Part shown: piece by piece, positions 1-10,672 of the stretch
Position numbering within the stretch: position 1 is the stretch's first letter
Layout of the letters: each line of letters opens with the position of its first letter
Program-made: the position numbers and the translations under genes
The notes under the pieces: generated by a model
What the model saw: only the letters and a program-made list of their open reading frames with translations
Databases searched by the model: none
Told to the model about the DNA's origin: nothing
Assembly: GCF_002127325.2 (NCBI RefSeq)
Contig: NC_035445.2
Location: forward strand, 85,141,644 to 85,205,643
Length of the DNA stretch: 64,000 nt
Source: Helianthus annuus
Taxonomy: Eukaryota > Streptophyta > Magnoliopsida > Asterales > Asteraceae
Direction: 5' to 3'

Positions 1-848
1 TCATAAGGCATACCCAACAAGACTTGCATTACAACTGAGCAAGCAAATAGATATGAATTACCTAATTAAACCAAATATGCCTCAACTTGTCAATACTCCT
101 CACAATGTGTCACTCCCCTTGGGTTATTTAGTGGACTAGTAAAAAAGGTACTGGTATCTTTTCTGAAACGCACAACCCACAACTGCAACATTATTATCAC
201 ATGCTAGTACAAAATCAAACCGCCACCTATTAACAAGAGACTAAATGCAAATCAAGAGGACTTTATGGGTTGGCTTGGGTGAATGGTTTGGAATCAACGT
301 TGGAAAATGGCTAAAAGGTGAAGAAATTCTGGATCCTACAAACATACCACAAATAACTAAAAACTAACATAACTCAGGTTATTTTGACCCGTATACACAA
401 TACTCACTTTATTCTATTTTTTGTAACCACATACTTTGGTCAGTTGACCTCATACATAGCAATGTTTTTCTTTTTTTTATTTTTCTCTTTTTTTTCATTT
501 TTTTCTTTTTTCAATTTTTTTAGATTCTAGAAAACAATAAACTAAACAAACTATCAACTTTGACCCGGATTTCATCAAAAAGTTTAAAAGAAAAATTAGA
601 AATGGCTTAATGGTAAAATGAGTGAATATTTGTGGCTTTTAACAAATGAAAGGAATAGGCTCAAATTGGTGATCTAATGGATAATTAAAGGTAAGTTACT
701 CAAATGAATTGGTTTTAATCAAAAAGGGATATCCTAACACCTCTATCGCTTTTGCACAAATCTTAGTTCAAGATCTTGGAATGTATAATTGCACTAGTTC
801 TAATGTAATGCACAATTTTGGGTAACCCTATACAAAGAAATGAGCATG

Positions 849-849
<1 letters not shown>
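1..849. other. Intergenic, no gene seen
   Basis: AT-rich sequence with T-rich runs around 468-525. No coding region, RNA gene or repeat boundary could be supported. A short (AC)n run begins at its right edge. Confidence 0.5.

Positions 850-875
<26 letters not shown>
850..875. repeat. (AC)n microsatellite
   Basis: About 13 perfect AC units followed by a short TA run. It directly borders the foldback element at 884, whose other side is also bordered by a TA run. Confidence 0.9.
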
Positions 876-883
<8 letters not shown>

Positions 884-1100
884 GGGTGGGGTTCTAGAGT
901 GAACACTAGTGTATTTGCGAACTGAGTGAACAAATCCTGGCCATTGATCTACACACGTGTATGGCCAGGATCTCATCATCAAATCGTTAAATACACTAGT
1001 GTATTTCAACATCAAATCCTGGCCATTGATCTACACACGTGTATGGCCAGGATTAGTTCACTCAGTTCGCAAGCTACACTAGTGTTCACTCTTGAACCTA

Positions 1101-1103
<3 letters not shown>
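884..1103. mobile_element. Foldback/MITE-like element between TA-rich flanks
   Basis: The two ends are inverted copies: the left end carries GAGTGAACACTAGTGTA followed by GCGAACTGAGTGAAC, and the right end carries their reverse complements before GAACCTAATC. Inside are two direct copies of a 35-bp unit (936-970 and 1018-1052), each itself nearly palindromic (CCTGGCCA at one end, TGGCCAGG at the other). There is no ORF. Both sides are TA-rich, so an exact target duplication cannot be read. Superfamily is not assigned. Confidence 0.7.

Positions 1104-1105
<2 letters not shown>

Positions 1106-1134
<29 letters not shown>
1106..1134. repeat. (TA)n microsatellite
   Basis: A perfect TA run at the right edge of the foldback element; it probably includes or grew from its target site. 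Confidence 0.9.
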
Positions 1135-1139
<5 letters not shown>

Positions 1140-1200
1140 GTGCTCGAATATGTTCAAATTCTCTTTTTACAAAACTCTCTATCTCTCTTTCTCTCTCAAT

Positions 1201-2478
1201 TAGCCCTAACCCAATTAGATTATTCTGTTAAATCAGATTACACAAGGGTAATTTGGTCTTTTTACTTACTCATTATTATATACCTATTTCTTTATCATTC
1301 TCTCTTTACAAAACTCTCTCTCTTTCCCTCCCTCCCCCTCTCGACCACTCTTTCTCCTTACCACCATCAACACCACCATTCACCATCGCCTTAACCACCA
1401 CCCACCACCACTATTATTATCATCACCACCATTCAGCCCCTACATAGCCGCACCCAAATACCCTACCCCACCACAAGCCCCAAACGCCACCCCTACCTCC
1501 TGCAACCCCCCCACTTTCTAACCATCACTTACCACCACCCAACCACCCCAACCCATACCCATACCCTTTCCCCCACCTTCCGACCACCACCAATTTCATG
1601 AACCCTAACCCTAGACTCATCTGCAACTTTCACATGCTTCAACACAAACAATAATATTCTCAAATATAATCCAAAAACCTCTTCCAATTTCACAATAATG
1701 ATGAACAACTTTAGATTCTTCACGAACAAATTCGCAATTTCAATTCTTCTTGTCACCGGATCTCGTTGGCACCACATGATCTTCATTGGTTTTCCCCTCA
1801 ATTCAATGTGATTTAACCTCGAAAACGCTACATCAACTGTTTAAATTCTAGACAAATCACAATATCACTAACGAAATAGATTCAATCAAACATATAACAA
1901 AAAAACCCTAATTAATTCAGTATTATTTAACCTAAACAACGCCAAATTCACAGTTCAAATTAAGTGAAATCAGAATTTAACAAACAAAACCTAATCAATC
2001 AAATTGAAATCAACAAATAACAATCGATGATTACCGTGATAAGGAAGGAAGAAATTGACGTAATCATAGCCTAGGGATTTGTGCGAGAACCGGTCTCTGC
2101 AAACACGAACTGGACTCAAATGTCGAATGATGGAGAAAAGTTAATGGAGATCCTTATCAGTGGTGTGAGGGTGGAGGGATGGGGGTTGATGGCTGGAAGA
2201 GGTTGCGGTGGTCGTGGTAGGGTTGTTGGAGATGTTGTGTTCATTTGTGTAATGGATGAAAGAAAATTGTGAGAGATTGTTAAATGAATGTGAAGTTTCA
2301 GTGTGTGTATCAATGGCGTAAATGGGTTTTTGTTATATATATAATTATGATATAAATATTTTTTTTAAATTTGGTTCTGTTTTATTTATTGAAATATATT
2401 ATTTAATAGATGGGTAAAAAGACCAAATTACGCTTGTGTAATCTGATTTAACAGAAAATTCTAGCTGAGTTAGGGCTA
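1201..2478. mobile_element. Non-autonomous DNA transposon with 65-bp terminal inverted repeats
   Basis: Positions 1201-1265 and 2414-2478 are inverted copies of each other over about 65 bp with only a few mismatches; the outermost bases are TAGCCCTAAC and GTTAGGGCTA. The 1.15 kb interior is CT/CA-rich on the left and GT-rich on the right. It resembles the 5' end of a plant gene (CT-rich leader, GT-AG-like words), but no convincing exon was found. I see no clean target duplication. Long TIRs around gene-like DNA suggest a Mutator-like, gene-capturing (Pack-MULE) element, but this is inference. Confidence 0.65.
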
Positions 2479-3960
2479 AAGAACATAACATGCAAGATTT
2501 TGAAACGTTAAGTACATAACTCGTCAACTTTTACGACAACGAACAATGCCTGAAAAGTGTGTTAACATAAAGGACAAAACTTGTAATTTACTGAAACAAT
2601 TTGTAATTTAATTAAAAGTTAAAACTTTTAGATTTTATTCGATCATGGTAACTAGGGGTGACAAAAGTGGTGGGTTGGGCAGGTTTGGGTAATGGGTTAG
2701 GATGGGTTTATTAAAAAAAAAAAATTAGGATGGGTATGAGTTAGGATGGTTTTGGGTAAAATGGGTTTGTTAAGAAAAATGTTGGATGAATTTGGGTCAA
2801 TATTGGTTTCGATCATGATAGGATAAAAATAAAAAAATTAATAAACATTTATTTTTTTTTAATTTAAAAAAATTAAAATTTAAAATATAAGAAATATATA
2901 AAAATTCAAAAATTCAAAAAAAAAAAATTAAAAACAAAAAAAAAATGAAAAAATCAAATAATTAAAAAAATCAAATAATTAAAAAAAATCAAATAAATTT
3001 AAAAAAATCAAAGGAATTAATTTTTTTTAAAATATAATTTTATAGAAATAGAAATTAAAGAAAAAAATGGAAATCCAGCCTTGAAATTATTGTTGTTGAT
3101 TTTTAATAAATAAAAAATTAATAAAATTTAAAAAATAAATTTCTTTAAAAATAAAAAATCGAAAAGTATAAAAAATTAAAAATAAAAAAATTAAAAAATA
3201 AAAGGAATTTAAAAATTAGAAAATAATAATAAAAACTGAAAAAAGTAAAAATTTATAAAAAAAATTAAAAATGAAAATATGGCCTTAAAATTATTGTTGT
3301 TGACTTTTAAGATAAGATTTAGTTAACTATATGTTTATCGTATTATATAAACTTTTAGTTTTGAATCCACAAATAATATTCAATATCATCAAATAAAAAA
3401 TAAGTAATTAATCGTTTCCATTTCTAAATACAAGTATAAATCAGACAACAAAGTAATCATAAACATATATTATTGTCAACCATTTATCAATAACAATAGT
3501 TAAAGTACCCTTAAAAGATTTATACGTTATATGATCAAACTATTTATTTAAAAAGGAAAAAGAAATTTGGTTCAAGAATGACCAGTATTAAAAAAGTGTT
3601 CAAATGTTTTGTTTTTAATTTTTTAGATTTTCATTTTTTGATTTTTTAATCTTTTTTTTTATTTTTTATTTTTTTCCTAATTTTTAGTTTTTTTTTTTGC
3701 TTTTTATAATTTAATTTTTTTTTTGCTTTTTTAAAATTTTAGAATTTAATTTATTTTAAATATTTTAAGTTTTTTTTTTTTGGTTTTTTAATTTTTCTCT
3801 TTTTTTAGTTTTTTCTTAATTTTTTGGATTTTGTATTTTTTTTCATTATTATTATTTGGTTGTTTTGATTTTTTTTTTTTGTTTTTGTTTCTTTAGCATT
3901 TTTTTATTCTTTTCTTAAATTTCTCAGTCACAATTTATAATATGGTGTTTGTAGATATAA
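2479..3960. repeat. Low-complexity A-rich then T-rich block
   Basis: 2643-2770 holds GGGT-rich words of a dispersed type (GGTTGGG, GGGTTTGGG). From about 2820 to 3290 the plus strand is almost pure A with T interruptions, and from about 3600 to 3920 it is T-rich, so the block is roughly self-complementary. A direct repeat starting GGCCTT.AAATTATTGTTG lies at 3078 and 3283. No gene is visible. Confidence 0.6.
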
Positions 3961-4470
3961 AAGTGTGTGATTGAGGTATTAGTGTGCGTGCGTTATGGGT
4001 GTGTGTATGAGGCCATGAGGTATGGATGCGGGGAAGACATCTGGGTGCTGAAGTGGCCTTCGGCCCCTAAGGGGAACACCGCCCCCAATCATATTTCGGG
4101 GTACTAGAGAGATTTTCCTCAAGCTTATTTTGTTCAAATGCTTGATGATGATTGGCTAAAAAGGAAAGGGGTATACCACCCCTCTTGATAAGGATGGTGG
4201 GGAGGTGATGAGGTGGAGATGATGGTGGTGATGTGAAGATGATGTGGATGTTGGGGGGAAGAGGAACCATACCCCTCGGCCTGAGTGTGCGTGCATGAGG
4301 TGCATGTGTGTGTGAGGTGCATGTGTGTGTGCACCAAATGCTTGAAGCGTGTGTATGTATAGTGTTCTCCTTTAATTAATTTAATAATGAGGTTGGAGTG
4401 ATCAGGATGAAAGAATGGATTAGTGGAGTTTATAAGGTGATTTGCACTATGCAGCATCGTGCGCGAACGC
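3961..4470. other. GT-rich intergenic segment with short direct repeats
   Basis: The segment is rich in GTGTG and GATG. AGGTGCATGTGTGTGTG occurs twice around 4300-4332. CCACCCCT and CCTCGGCC-like words suggest a decayed MITE, but no terminal repeats could be fixed. The small reverse ORFs here are made of His/Thr/Pro-rich simple sequence and are not supported as genes. Confidence 0.4.
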
Positions 4471-6149
4471 TCGAATAGTGTTTTTAAAGAACATAAATTC
4501 CCCCTCTTACAACTTTCATACCCGTTTTAGAATTCCTTTTAATTTAGTAACCGATTGCTTGAGATTTGACAATATATTAGTTTTAAGTTCAATTTATATA
4601 TTTAGATGCAAATCACATACTAAATTAGGCTTGGAGCGCAAGGTTTACAACTTATTTTGTTATCCCGGTAGAATATGACAAATACATCCCAGGATACTTT
4701 GACTAATAAAATGAGTTGTATCTAAACAAGAAAATAAAAAAAAAATAATTACATGTAGAAAAAACTTTTCAGTTGATATATAATTAAATTCACAAATAAC
4801 TAGAAATTAATTTTACAACATTTATTTTTATGTCTTAACTAGTCACTATTAGTTATTGATTTTGGTGATCGTTTACCTTAACCACAGGTTAATTTTTTTT
4901 GTGAATGGCAACCACAGGTTAATTTCCAAAGCATGTTACACTATAAAAAAAAATTGATTTTAGAAAAATAAAATTTTAAAAGTTGAAATCATAAAAACAA
5001 TAAAAATCAAAAGCTAATTACTTAACATCATAAAAATACTATTTATTTATTTTAAATGTATATTTGTTGATGTTTACTATTTTTGTCATCCGTGTGTATA
5101 TTGCCCCACATTTTAATACAAAGATTCATCCCTAAAATCAGGCTTATGATTTTGAACAATAATAATAAATATACTTTAGAAATCACATGTTTAACAAGGC
5201 ATACTCATGAAGATTACTTCTCTCTTTTTGAACAAAACAAACAATATAAATACAATATCATGCTTTTTAAATTTTTGAACAAAATAAAGAATATAAATAC
5301 AATATCATAGTTTTTAAATATATTTCTAAAATAAAATAATACACAATAACTAACGAATCCAATATCAGGCTTTTTAAAATACTCATATAGCAACCTTAAA
5401 GAAATTTCTTCAATTTCCAAAATGTATCTAAAGAAAAATCCTTTCTAACATACCTATTAATTAAGCACAATTAAAAAGCAAATCGTTATTTTATTTAATA
5501 TTCAAAATTCAAATACAGTTATATAAAAATTAGCTGGATAATCTTAAAAGTTTTCCCTATCTTATACAAAAAAATATTATTTAAATTCGAAAATGTTATC
5601 ATTTATTACGGTTTTCTTTTCAAATTTCTTTTACTCTGCCCAAAAATCTCTGCAAAGTTTTCATCCATATCAAAAGCTGTGGTTGCAAGTTTTAAGACAC
5701 CCAACCCCAAAAACTAACTGCCCTATCAATTCTACCCTTTTATTATCATAATATTTATTATCCATCATTATTAAATTAAAAATAAAAAAATAATTGATAA
5801 AATAGCAGGTTAATTATCAAAAATAATATACTTTTCTATTTCAATTATTATCATGAAACATATATGCATTAATGATAGTGACATATTTCTAGTTTATTAA
5901 CAATCATAATAACATATATATTTAATTATGTACCAATAACCTTATTTAATGTATCTTTTATTAATATATCTTTATTCTTTAAATTTTGTTTACAAGTAAT
6001 AATAACAAGCTTGTATCATTAACCTTACCAATAATCACAGCGCAATCCACCTATATGCTGACATGATTAATAATGAAAAAATAAACATATTAATAATTTT
6101 AATGATTACCTAAAAAAATTGTGAAACACCTGATACCCACTCCCCTTAA
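4471..6149. other. AT-rich intergenic DNA upstream of the zinc-finger gene
   Basis: No gene seen. Two imperfect direct repeats of about 45 bp (containing AATATAAATACAATATCAT) lie at about 5240 and 5288. An ACCACAGGTTAATTT unit is repeated near 4883 and 4911. Confidence 0.45.
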
Positions 6150-6201
6150 CCAACCCCCCCCCCCCCCAACCCCAACCCCAACCCCAACACACACACACAC
6201 A
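6150..6201. repeat. Poly-C / CCCCAA / CA simple repeat
   Basis: A run of about 15 C is followed by CCCCAA units and then (CA)n. The C-rich strand could form an i-motif and the complementary strand a G-quadruplex. It lies about 140 bp upstream of the likely TATA box of the next gene. Confidence 0.85.
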
Positions 6202-6340
6202 ATATCCTCCTATGCTTCATCTTCCCCAAAGCCACTGTGCTTGTGAACCCAAAGTTTACAAAAAACTTTAAACAAAACCAACCCCTTTGACCCATTACAA
6301 CTTATAATCTCTATGTGGGTTACAGCAAAGCATCAATCTT

Positions 6341-6659
6341 GCATAAATAGTTGTACTCTATGCATTAGAAGTTGTACATGCAGTCATCTTCTCTCTCATT
6401 AATCCCAAAACAAGTCCAACCGTTCCTAACATTTTTTTCTCCGCTTCTTCATCTTCTCTCTCTAAAATCTTTTAGTTTTTTACCCAGTTCAAAAAACCCA
6501 ATCTTTTTCTCTCTCTCTCTAGTTTCTCTCTCTAAAAATCATTGCTTTTATGTATAGAGAGAGAAAGAAAATGGTGGGTTAGTGAGTGAGAGCGACTGTG
6601 GTTACTGGGTTTCTTCTTGTTTCTTGTTTTTTTTGTTTTCTTTTCTTTTCTTGACCACC
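6341..6659 (+). promoter_or_regulatory. Core promoter and CT-rich 5' leader of the CCCH/RRM gene
   Basis: GCATAAATAG at 6341-6350 is a TATA-like element. The following 300 bases are strongly CT-rich (CTCTCT runs near 6450-6535), typical of plant 5' leaders. A short upstream ORF lies at 6550-6582 (ATG TAT ... GGT TAG, 10 codons plus stop), with a second in-frame ATG at 6571. A longer CT-rich ORF begins near 6378 if transcription starts before it. The main ATG at 6660 has the context CCACCATGG, close to an optimal start. Confidence 0.5.
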
Positions 6660-9600
6660 ATGGATACAGTTGAAGCTACAAAAATGGTGATGTCAAGAAT
6701 CCAGAAATTAGATCCAGAAAACGCTTCCAAAATCATGGGTTACATCCTCATTCAAGACCAAGGAGATAATGAGATGATAAGGCTCGCTTTCGGCCCCGAA
6801 AACCTCCTTGTTTCCGTCATAAAACAAGCCAAATCTTTCTTAGACATTTCGTCGAACACTTCATCTGCACAAAACCCATCTTCACTATTTCCCCACAGAA
6901 ACTCCCCACAAATCGTCATTCCGAATAATGGGTTTCACAACTTAAACCCTCCGTCCCCTAGTTCTCCATGGTCGTCGTTCTCCGACCACCGTAGCAGCCC
7001 TAGACCCGCGTCGTACGCTTCCGTTGTTAACGGTGGTTCATCTGGGTCATCATTCTTCAACAACTTCAACGACCCCACTGAAGAGTTCGGTACTTCCGAT
7101 CAACTTCCGATGAAGTTCAACGACAGCCCTTTTGGTACGGAAGCTTCAAACTGGAACATGGAGTCTGGTAACAACTGTGGTGACGTACACCACCACCATT
7201 TACACCGGAGAAGTTGTTCAGTAAACGACGCTTTTTTAACCGGAAACGACGACGTTAGTGGCGGATTTGGTGGGTGGAGACCGTGCATGTATTACGCTAG
7301 AGGGTTTTGTAAAAACGGTAATTCTTGTAAGTTTTCTCATGGTGGTTATGGTGAAGATTTAGGTTCTCCGACCGGTGTTGTTGGGTCTCCGACCGGCAAG
7401 ATTGATGTTCTTGATGATTTGATAAGAATTAAAGCTATTCAACAACAGCAGCAGAGGATTGCAGCCATGGGTGGTGCAGGGGTTCCCCCTTTTCCTTTCA
7501 ATAGGTGCATGAACTTTCTCAATGAGAATCCTAGGTAAAGTTTTTTTTTTTATAAATTTTCTTTGCATTTTTTTGCATAAAGATTTGAACTTTATAAGTT
7601 GGGTTTGTTTAGTATGGTGAAAGAGAGGAGTATCATATTTATTCTGAATTTTATGGTGTTATTTGTGGTTTAAAAAGGGTGGTTTTTAGTTGTTCTTGTT
7701 GGATTTGCTCTTGAAATTGCTAGAAAAAGAAAAAAAAAAGAAAAAAAGAAAGAATCTTTGTTCTTTACCAGTGGTTTGTGTTTTTGGGGCATGGTTGTTT
7801 TATTTCTCCATTTTTCCAGCAGCTTGATTTTTTTTAATTAAATTTCAAGAAATGTAATTTGGTGTTGAACTTGTTATGCATGTTTAGATCACCAACAGCT
7901 GGATTGATGATTGGGGATGAGTTTCATAAATTTGGTCGGTGTCGACCCGATCGGGGTGATTTTGGGCCGATGGGTTTTGGGAATGCGAATTCGAGTTCTC
8001 GACAAATTTACTTGACGTTTCCTGCTGATAGTACTTTTAAAGAAGAAGACGTTTCGAATTACTTCAGGTAATTGGTTCTAATATAGTAAAGATATTTTGT
8101 AATTGGTTTAGTTCTTTGTTTGGATGATTAAAGATTTCTGTAATGTTTTCAAGTATGTTTGGACCGGTTCAAGATGTGAGGATCCCGTATCAGCAAAAAC
8201 GGATGTTCGGTTTTGTTACGTTTATGCTCCCAGAAACCGTGAAAGCAATTCTTGCGAAAGGAAACCCTCACTTTGTTTGCGATTCACGGGTGCTTGTTAA
8301 ACCGTATAAAGAAAAGGGCAAAATACCAGACAAGTATAGCTCATTCGACTGGTTTTTTTTATTTTTTTTAATTTTATTTTCATTATAGTCTGTGAACATT
8401 TTGCATATGTTATGTTATATAGGAAGCATCAACAACAGATTGAAAGAGGGGATTTTTCCGGTTGTTTGAGTCCAACCGCACTGGAATCCGCTGAACCGTT
8501 TGATCATATACCATTTGGTGAGCAAAAATATAAACGCAAATATAAACGCTTAGTTCCTATTATTATGCGATTTGAGCGTTTGATCTCCAATTGTTTATCC
8601 TTACAGGTGCTAGAATGTTCAATAATGACATGATGTTAAGACGAAAATTAGAGGAACGGGAATTACACCAAGCGATCGAACTCCAAGACAGAAGACTAAT
8701 GAATCTGCAGTTGGCTGATGCAAAACACCGTCTGTTTCAACGGAGTTTATCTCTAGGCGACGCTGTTTCTTCACCAACTCAAATAAACCAAAATCTTGCG
8801 TTCCCGTCTGATAACAACAATGAAGAACTTGTTTCTGCAGGTATCTTTTTAATACTACATTTATAATATATACATTTAATATTATTATTAATATTAATAA
8901 CAAGTTAACAACTGAAATATACGGCATGTGACGCAGCACCGAACGATGATTCTGATCCCAATGTCCCAACAGAACTAAAGGAAGAAAACTCTGATCAGAA
9001 TGAAACTGCTAAGAATGAAAGGTTTTGAAGTTAATATAATTATGCATGTTTTTTTTATTTTTTTTATATTTTTGTGTGGCATTATTTATTTATATTGTGT
9101 ATTTGTTTGAATAAGCAGCTTCGAGCACGCACTTCCTGATAACTTATTTGCTTCCCCTACAAAATCGGCCACCGCAGACCCGACTAATTTTTCAACTGAT
9201 ATGCCTGAAGCCGATTATTCTGCCGCAATTCCAATTCATGTTTCTTCTAAATGCCAAGGTATTCAACACATTAAACTTTTTTTAGTGTGAAAAGTTTGAA
9301 ACTTTTGATCATCTTTCTACTAATTTTTTACAACTAGAACTAGGGTTTTAGAATTATATATATATTATATATATATATTGTCAGTGAAGGATGATGAATA
9401 GTAATTTTACTTTTATAATAATATATAGCTTTTTTTATTTTTTATTTTTAATAACATATTTTTGATTTTTTTTCCTTTTTTAAAACCATATATTTCCTAT
9501 ACCGTTTTTTAATAATTCTCTTTTCTTTTTTAGAACATATATTATTGATTAATTTGATACTTCTTTAATATTATACGTTTATAATTTTTTCTTAAAACTT

Positions 9601-9884
9601 AAGTACGTAGTTATGATTGATTTTTTCCCGTTCCGTTATAAGTTTTGTTAAAAACGACATTGTACTTATAATAAAGTATTTATTTGGTATCATAAAACAG
9701 TACGATGATAAACTAAACCGTTCTAATGGTTTATCTTTCTAAACAACATGCTTTATTTTCAAATCATGTTTGTTTACATTATCATTTGTTCGGTTTCGCC
9801 GCAACGCGCGATGACAAAAAAACTAGTTACGATTATTTTCTAATATTTACCTTTCCTTTTTTGCAAGAAGCCATTGAAATGTAG
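6660..9884 (+). CDS. CCCH zinc-finger and RRM RNA-binding protein, eight exons, about 600 aa
   Basis: Likely a plant CCCH zinc-finger/RRM RNA-binding protein of the Arabidopsis C3H46/C3H53 type, presumably acting on mRNA; family assignment is from memory. Exons by GT-AG and reading phase: 6660-7534, 7888-8067, 8154-8333, 8423-8517, 8607-8840, 8937-9021, 9119-9258 and a tiny last exon ending at stop 9882-9884. Domains: an N-terminal helical PABC-like module (about 5-65, [14 protein letters not shown]); a Ser/Asn/Pro-rich linker; one CCCH finger C-x7-C-x5-C-x3-H (Cys209, Cys217, Cys223, His227); an RRM (about 330-410) with RNP2 IYLTFP and RNP1 KRMFGFVTF; then a Glu/Arg-rich helix ([19 protein letters not shown] region) and a low-complexity tail. 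The start at 6660 gives the conserved MDTVEATK. The upstream in-frame extension lacks an ATG. The seven main exons join in phase without a stop. The last exon is the weak point: two adjacent acceptors (after 9867 or 9870) both give a four- or five-codon end. Confidence 0.9.
9259..9867 (+). other. Last coding intron with AT-rich insertion and possible Helitron 3' end
   Basis: This intron is about 610 bp while the others are 78-353 bp. It contains TA-rich runs (9356-9380) and, at 9797-9826, the hairpin-like CGCCGCAACGCGCG followed after a short A-rich spacer by CTAG and T, a layout typical of Helitron 3' termini. No matching 5' TC end was fixed. Confidence 0.4.
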
Positions 9885-10260
9885 GTGATTTTTGGCTGTG
9901 CGACGGGATCATGGATCACAACTTTAATTTTGCTTTGGTAAGATTAGGTCTACTTTTCATGCTTATTTTTATTTTTGCGAACATGTTTGTTTTGTCTACG
10001 TTTTGACTAAACTGTGTTGGGATTTAGGGTTTCGGATTTCAGCTATAACGCGGGTCAAGATTTTAAATCGGATTAGGGCAATACTAAGCGCGTAATTTTG
10101 TGTTTGGTGCAGGAGCAGGATATACTCGAAGGGGAAAACCGAAAACCGAAAACCATCATCAACACCAAAAAGAAAAAGAAATATATTATTAGGAAGACTT
10201 GAAGACTATTGTCATCTTCAATACCTACCTCCCATACTACTTACAACTATATATGCAATA
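9885..10260 (+). other. 3' UTR of the CCCH/RRM gene, probably with an intron
   Basis: After the stop, a good donor (TTTG/GTAAGA, intron from 9938) pairs with a good acceptor (GGTGCAG, exon from 10113), giving a 175-bp intron in the untranslated region. An intron this far after a stop would make the transcript a candidate for nonsense-mediated decay, depending on distance (about 53 nt from stop to junction). The transcript end is not fixed; A/T-rich sequence follows 10250. Confidence 0.4.
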
Positions 10261-10497
10261 CATAAAGAAAAGCAAGGATGATAGATGAACTGATTTTATG
10301 ACAGTAGGGTTTCTTTGTTTGTTAACTTTTGTACCCTTTCCTTCAACTGTGTGCTGGACCCCCCACCAAACACTCATTGAACCATGCATATAACAAATCA
10401 AAAGAAAAAGGGTAGTAGTGGTTAGCAACTTTCTTTTACTCACTTGCATCATTTCATTTCTACTCATTTAGTACTACTTCTAATGCACAAGTTACAA

Positions 10498-10672
10498 CCT
10501 TCATGCGGTGGCGGACCTACCCTTTGGCCAGGGTGGGCGGTCGCGCACCCCTTGAAAAAAAAAATAGTGTATATTTTAGGCAAAAAAAATCCGACCGCAC
10601 CCCTTGAAAATATGGTTTAACACATCATCTGCACCCCAGCAAATAATTTCTGGGTCTGTCACTACCTTGATG
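10498..10672. mobile_element. hAT-like MITE with 8-bp target duplication
   Basis: The element body is 10506-10664, about 159 bp. The ends read CGGTGGCGGACC and, on the other strand, TAGTGACAGACC, degenerate terminal inverted repeats of the CAGTGGCGGA type known from plant hAT elements. The flanks CCTTCATG (10498-10505) and CCTTGATG (10665-10672) are an 8-bp target duplication with one mismatch, as expected for hAT. It has no coding capacity. Confidence 0.7.

Noticed and set aside
3961..4470. Possible reverse-strand gene (ORFs of 67 and 107 aa)
   Set aside because: Both are His/Pro/Thr/Ser simple-sequence translations of GT- and GATG-rich DNA.
6582..6659. In-frame N-terminal extension of the zinc-finger protein
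   Set aside because: It would start with a non-ATG codon and adds a Phe/Leu-rich stretch; ATG 6660 has a better context and the expected conserved start.
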